Below are positions 5,949 through 6,387 of a stretch of 6,387 bases of DNA, in pieces. Each line of letters opens with the position of its first letter. The stretch's first letter is position 1. The position numbers and the translations under genes were made by a program. Under the pieces are notes generated by a model that was not told the origin of the DNA, did not search any database, and saw only the letters and a list, made by a program, of their open reading frames with translations. Source of the stretch: Burkholderiales bacterium (GTDB lineage: Bacteria; Pseudomonadota; Gammaproteobacteria; Burkholderiales; Burkholderiaceae_C); the NCBI GenBank assembly GCA_947448105.1, contig CANFNE010000149.1:1-6387 (forward strand), in the 5' to 3' direction.

Positions 5949-6387
5949 TTAAGCCGCTGCAGCCGCGCGGCGGGCAGCGATCAGGGTTTTGGCGGTTTCC
6001 ACCGCAATGCCGGCGTCGCGGCAATAGGCGTCCGCGCCCACGGCCTTGCCAAACTCTTCGTTCAACGGGGCGCCACCCACCAGCACGATAAAGTCGTCGC
6101 GCAGGCCCTTTTCTTTCAGGGTGTCGATCACGACCTTCATGTAAGGCATGGTCGTGGTCAGCAAGGCGGACAGACCCAAGATATCGGGCTTGTGCTCTTC
6201 CAGGGCGGCGAGGTATTTCTCGACGGGGTTGTTGATACCCAGGTCAATGACTTCAAAGCCTGCGCCCTCCATCATCATGCCGACCAGGTTTTTGCCGATG
6301 TCGTGGATGTCGCCCTTGACGGTACCAATCACCATCTTGCCGATGGGCTCGACACCGGTTTCTGCCAGTAAGGGGCGCAAGATTTCC
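5949..6387 (-). CDS. Corrinoid (B12-binding) methyl-carrier protein, C-terminal part (MtgC/MttC-like, cut by right edge)
   Basis: The last 145 residues of a dimethylamine/trimethylamine/glycine-betaine type corrinoid protein, which carries the methyl group between two methyltransferases. The Rossmann-like B12 domain shows the cobalamin signature: GDIHDIG (25-31 of the visible part), where H28 is the lower axial cobalt ligand; GLSALL (71-76); and VLVGGAPL (101-108). The end is an Ala-rich tail (ARRAAAAA). The four-helix cap domain that usually fills the first 80-90 residues lies beyond the right edge. The frame is open to the window end, with codons GAA ATC before a TTG at 6380; that TTG is internal and not the start. 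In this cluster the protein would accept the methyl group from an unseen MttB-type methyltransferase and hand it to the MtgA-like enzyme. Which amine it serves cannot be read from this part. Confidence 0.93.
   Translation of the reverse strand, partial: EILRPLLAETGVEPIGKMVIGTVKGDIHDIGKNLVGMMMEGAGFEVIDLGINNPVEKYLAALEEHKPDILGLSALLTTTMPYMKVVIDTLKEKGLRDDFIVLVGGAPLNEEFGKAVGADAYCRDAGIAVETAKTLIAARRAAAAA

Noticed and set aside
5439..6371. Plus-strand open frame of 310 codons opposite DUF1638 and the corrinoid gene.
   Set aside because: It spans two real genes and their gap on the other strand, and its translation shows no motif. It is a shadow of codon bias.
6378..6380. TTG as a start codon for the corrinoid protein.
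   Set aside because: The frame is open to the window edge and the helical cap domain of the family should precede it, so this TTG is an internal Leu.

Overview
The window carries one left-pointing (minus-strand) gene cluster. It appears to encode a corrinoid- and tetrahydrofolate-dependent demethylation pathway, followed by the start of a choline/betaine ABC-transporter gene. The DNA is GC-rich and protein-dense with short gaps. All eight genes lie on the minus strand, so they are read from high to low coordinates. The base composition, the long spurious antisense reading frames and the protein style suggest a proteobacterium, most likely Burkholderiales (Comamonadaceae-like). That placement is inference, because the window contains no rRNA or marker gene.

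In transcription order the genes are: (1) the C-terminal part of a B12-binding corrinoid protein, cut by the right window edge; (2) a DUF1638 protein; (3) a small 'virulence factor' (PF13769-type) protein; (4) a MetV-like, cysteine-rich 'MTHFR C-terminal domain' protein; (5) a MetF-type methylenetetrahydrofolate reductase; (6) a methyltetrahydrofolate:corrinoid methyltransferase of the MtgA/AcsE type; (7) a RACo-type ATP-dependent activator of corrinoid proteins (2Fe-2S plus ASKHA domain); and, after a 135-nt gap, (8) the N-terminus of a ChoX-like periplasmic choline/betaine binding protein, cut by the left edge. Genes 1 to 4 are tightly packed, with 21-nt spacing, then a 13-nt overlap, then a 1-nt overlap. 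MetF follows after 10 nt, and the next two genes after 61 and 54 nt.

Proposed pathway (inference from families and context): a substrate-specific methyltransferase of the MttB superfamily, not in the window and probably just beyond the right edge, moves a methyl group from a quaternary amine to the corrinoid protein. The MtgA-like enzyme passes it to tetrahydrofolate. MetF with its MetV-like partner oxidises methyl-THF to methylene-THF. The RACo-like protein rescues corrinoid that has been oxidised to Co(II). The adjacent choline/betaine binding protein points to glycine betaine, perhaps derived from choline, as the substrate. DUF1638 and the 'virulence factor' protein are conserved-looking components without a known role. 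Placed between the corrinoid protein and the folate enzymes, they are the best candidates here for undescribed biology.

I found no tRNA, rRNA, CRISPR array, insertion sequence or convincing riboswitch. No gap without a gene exceeds 135 nt.
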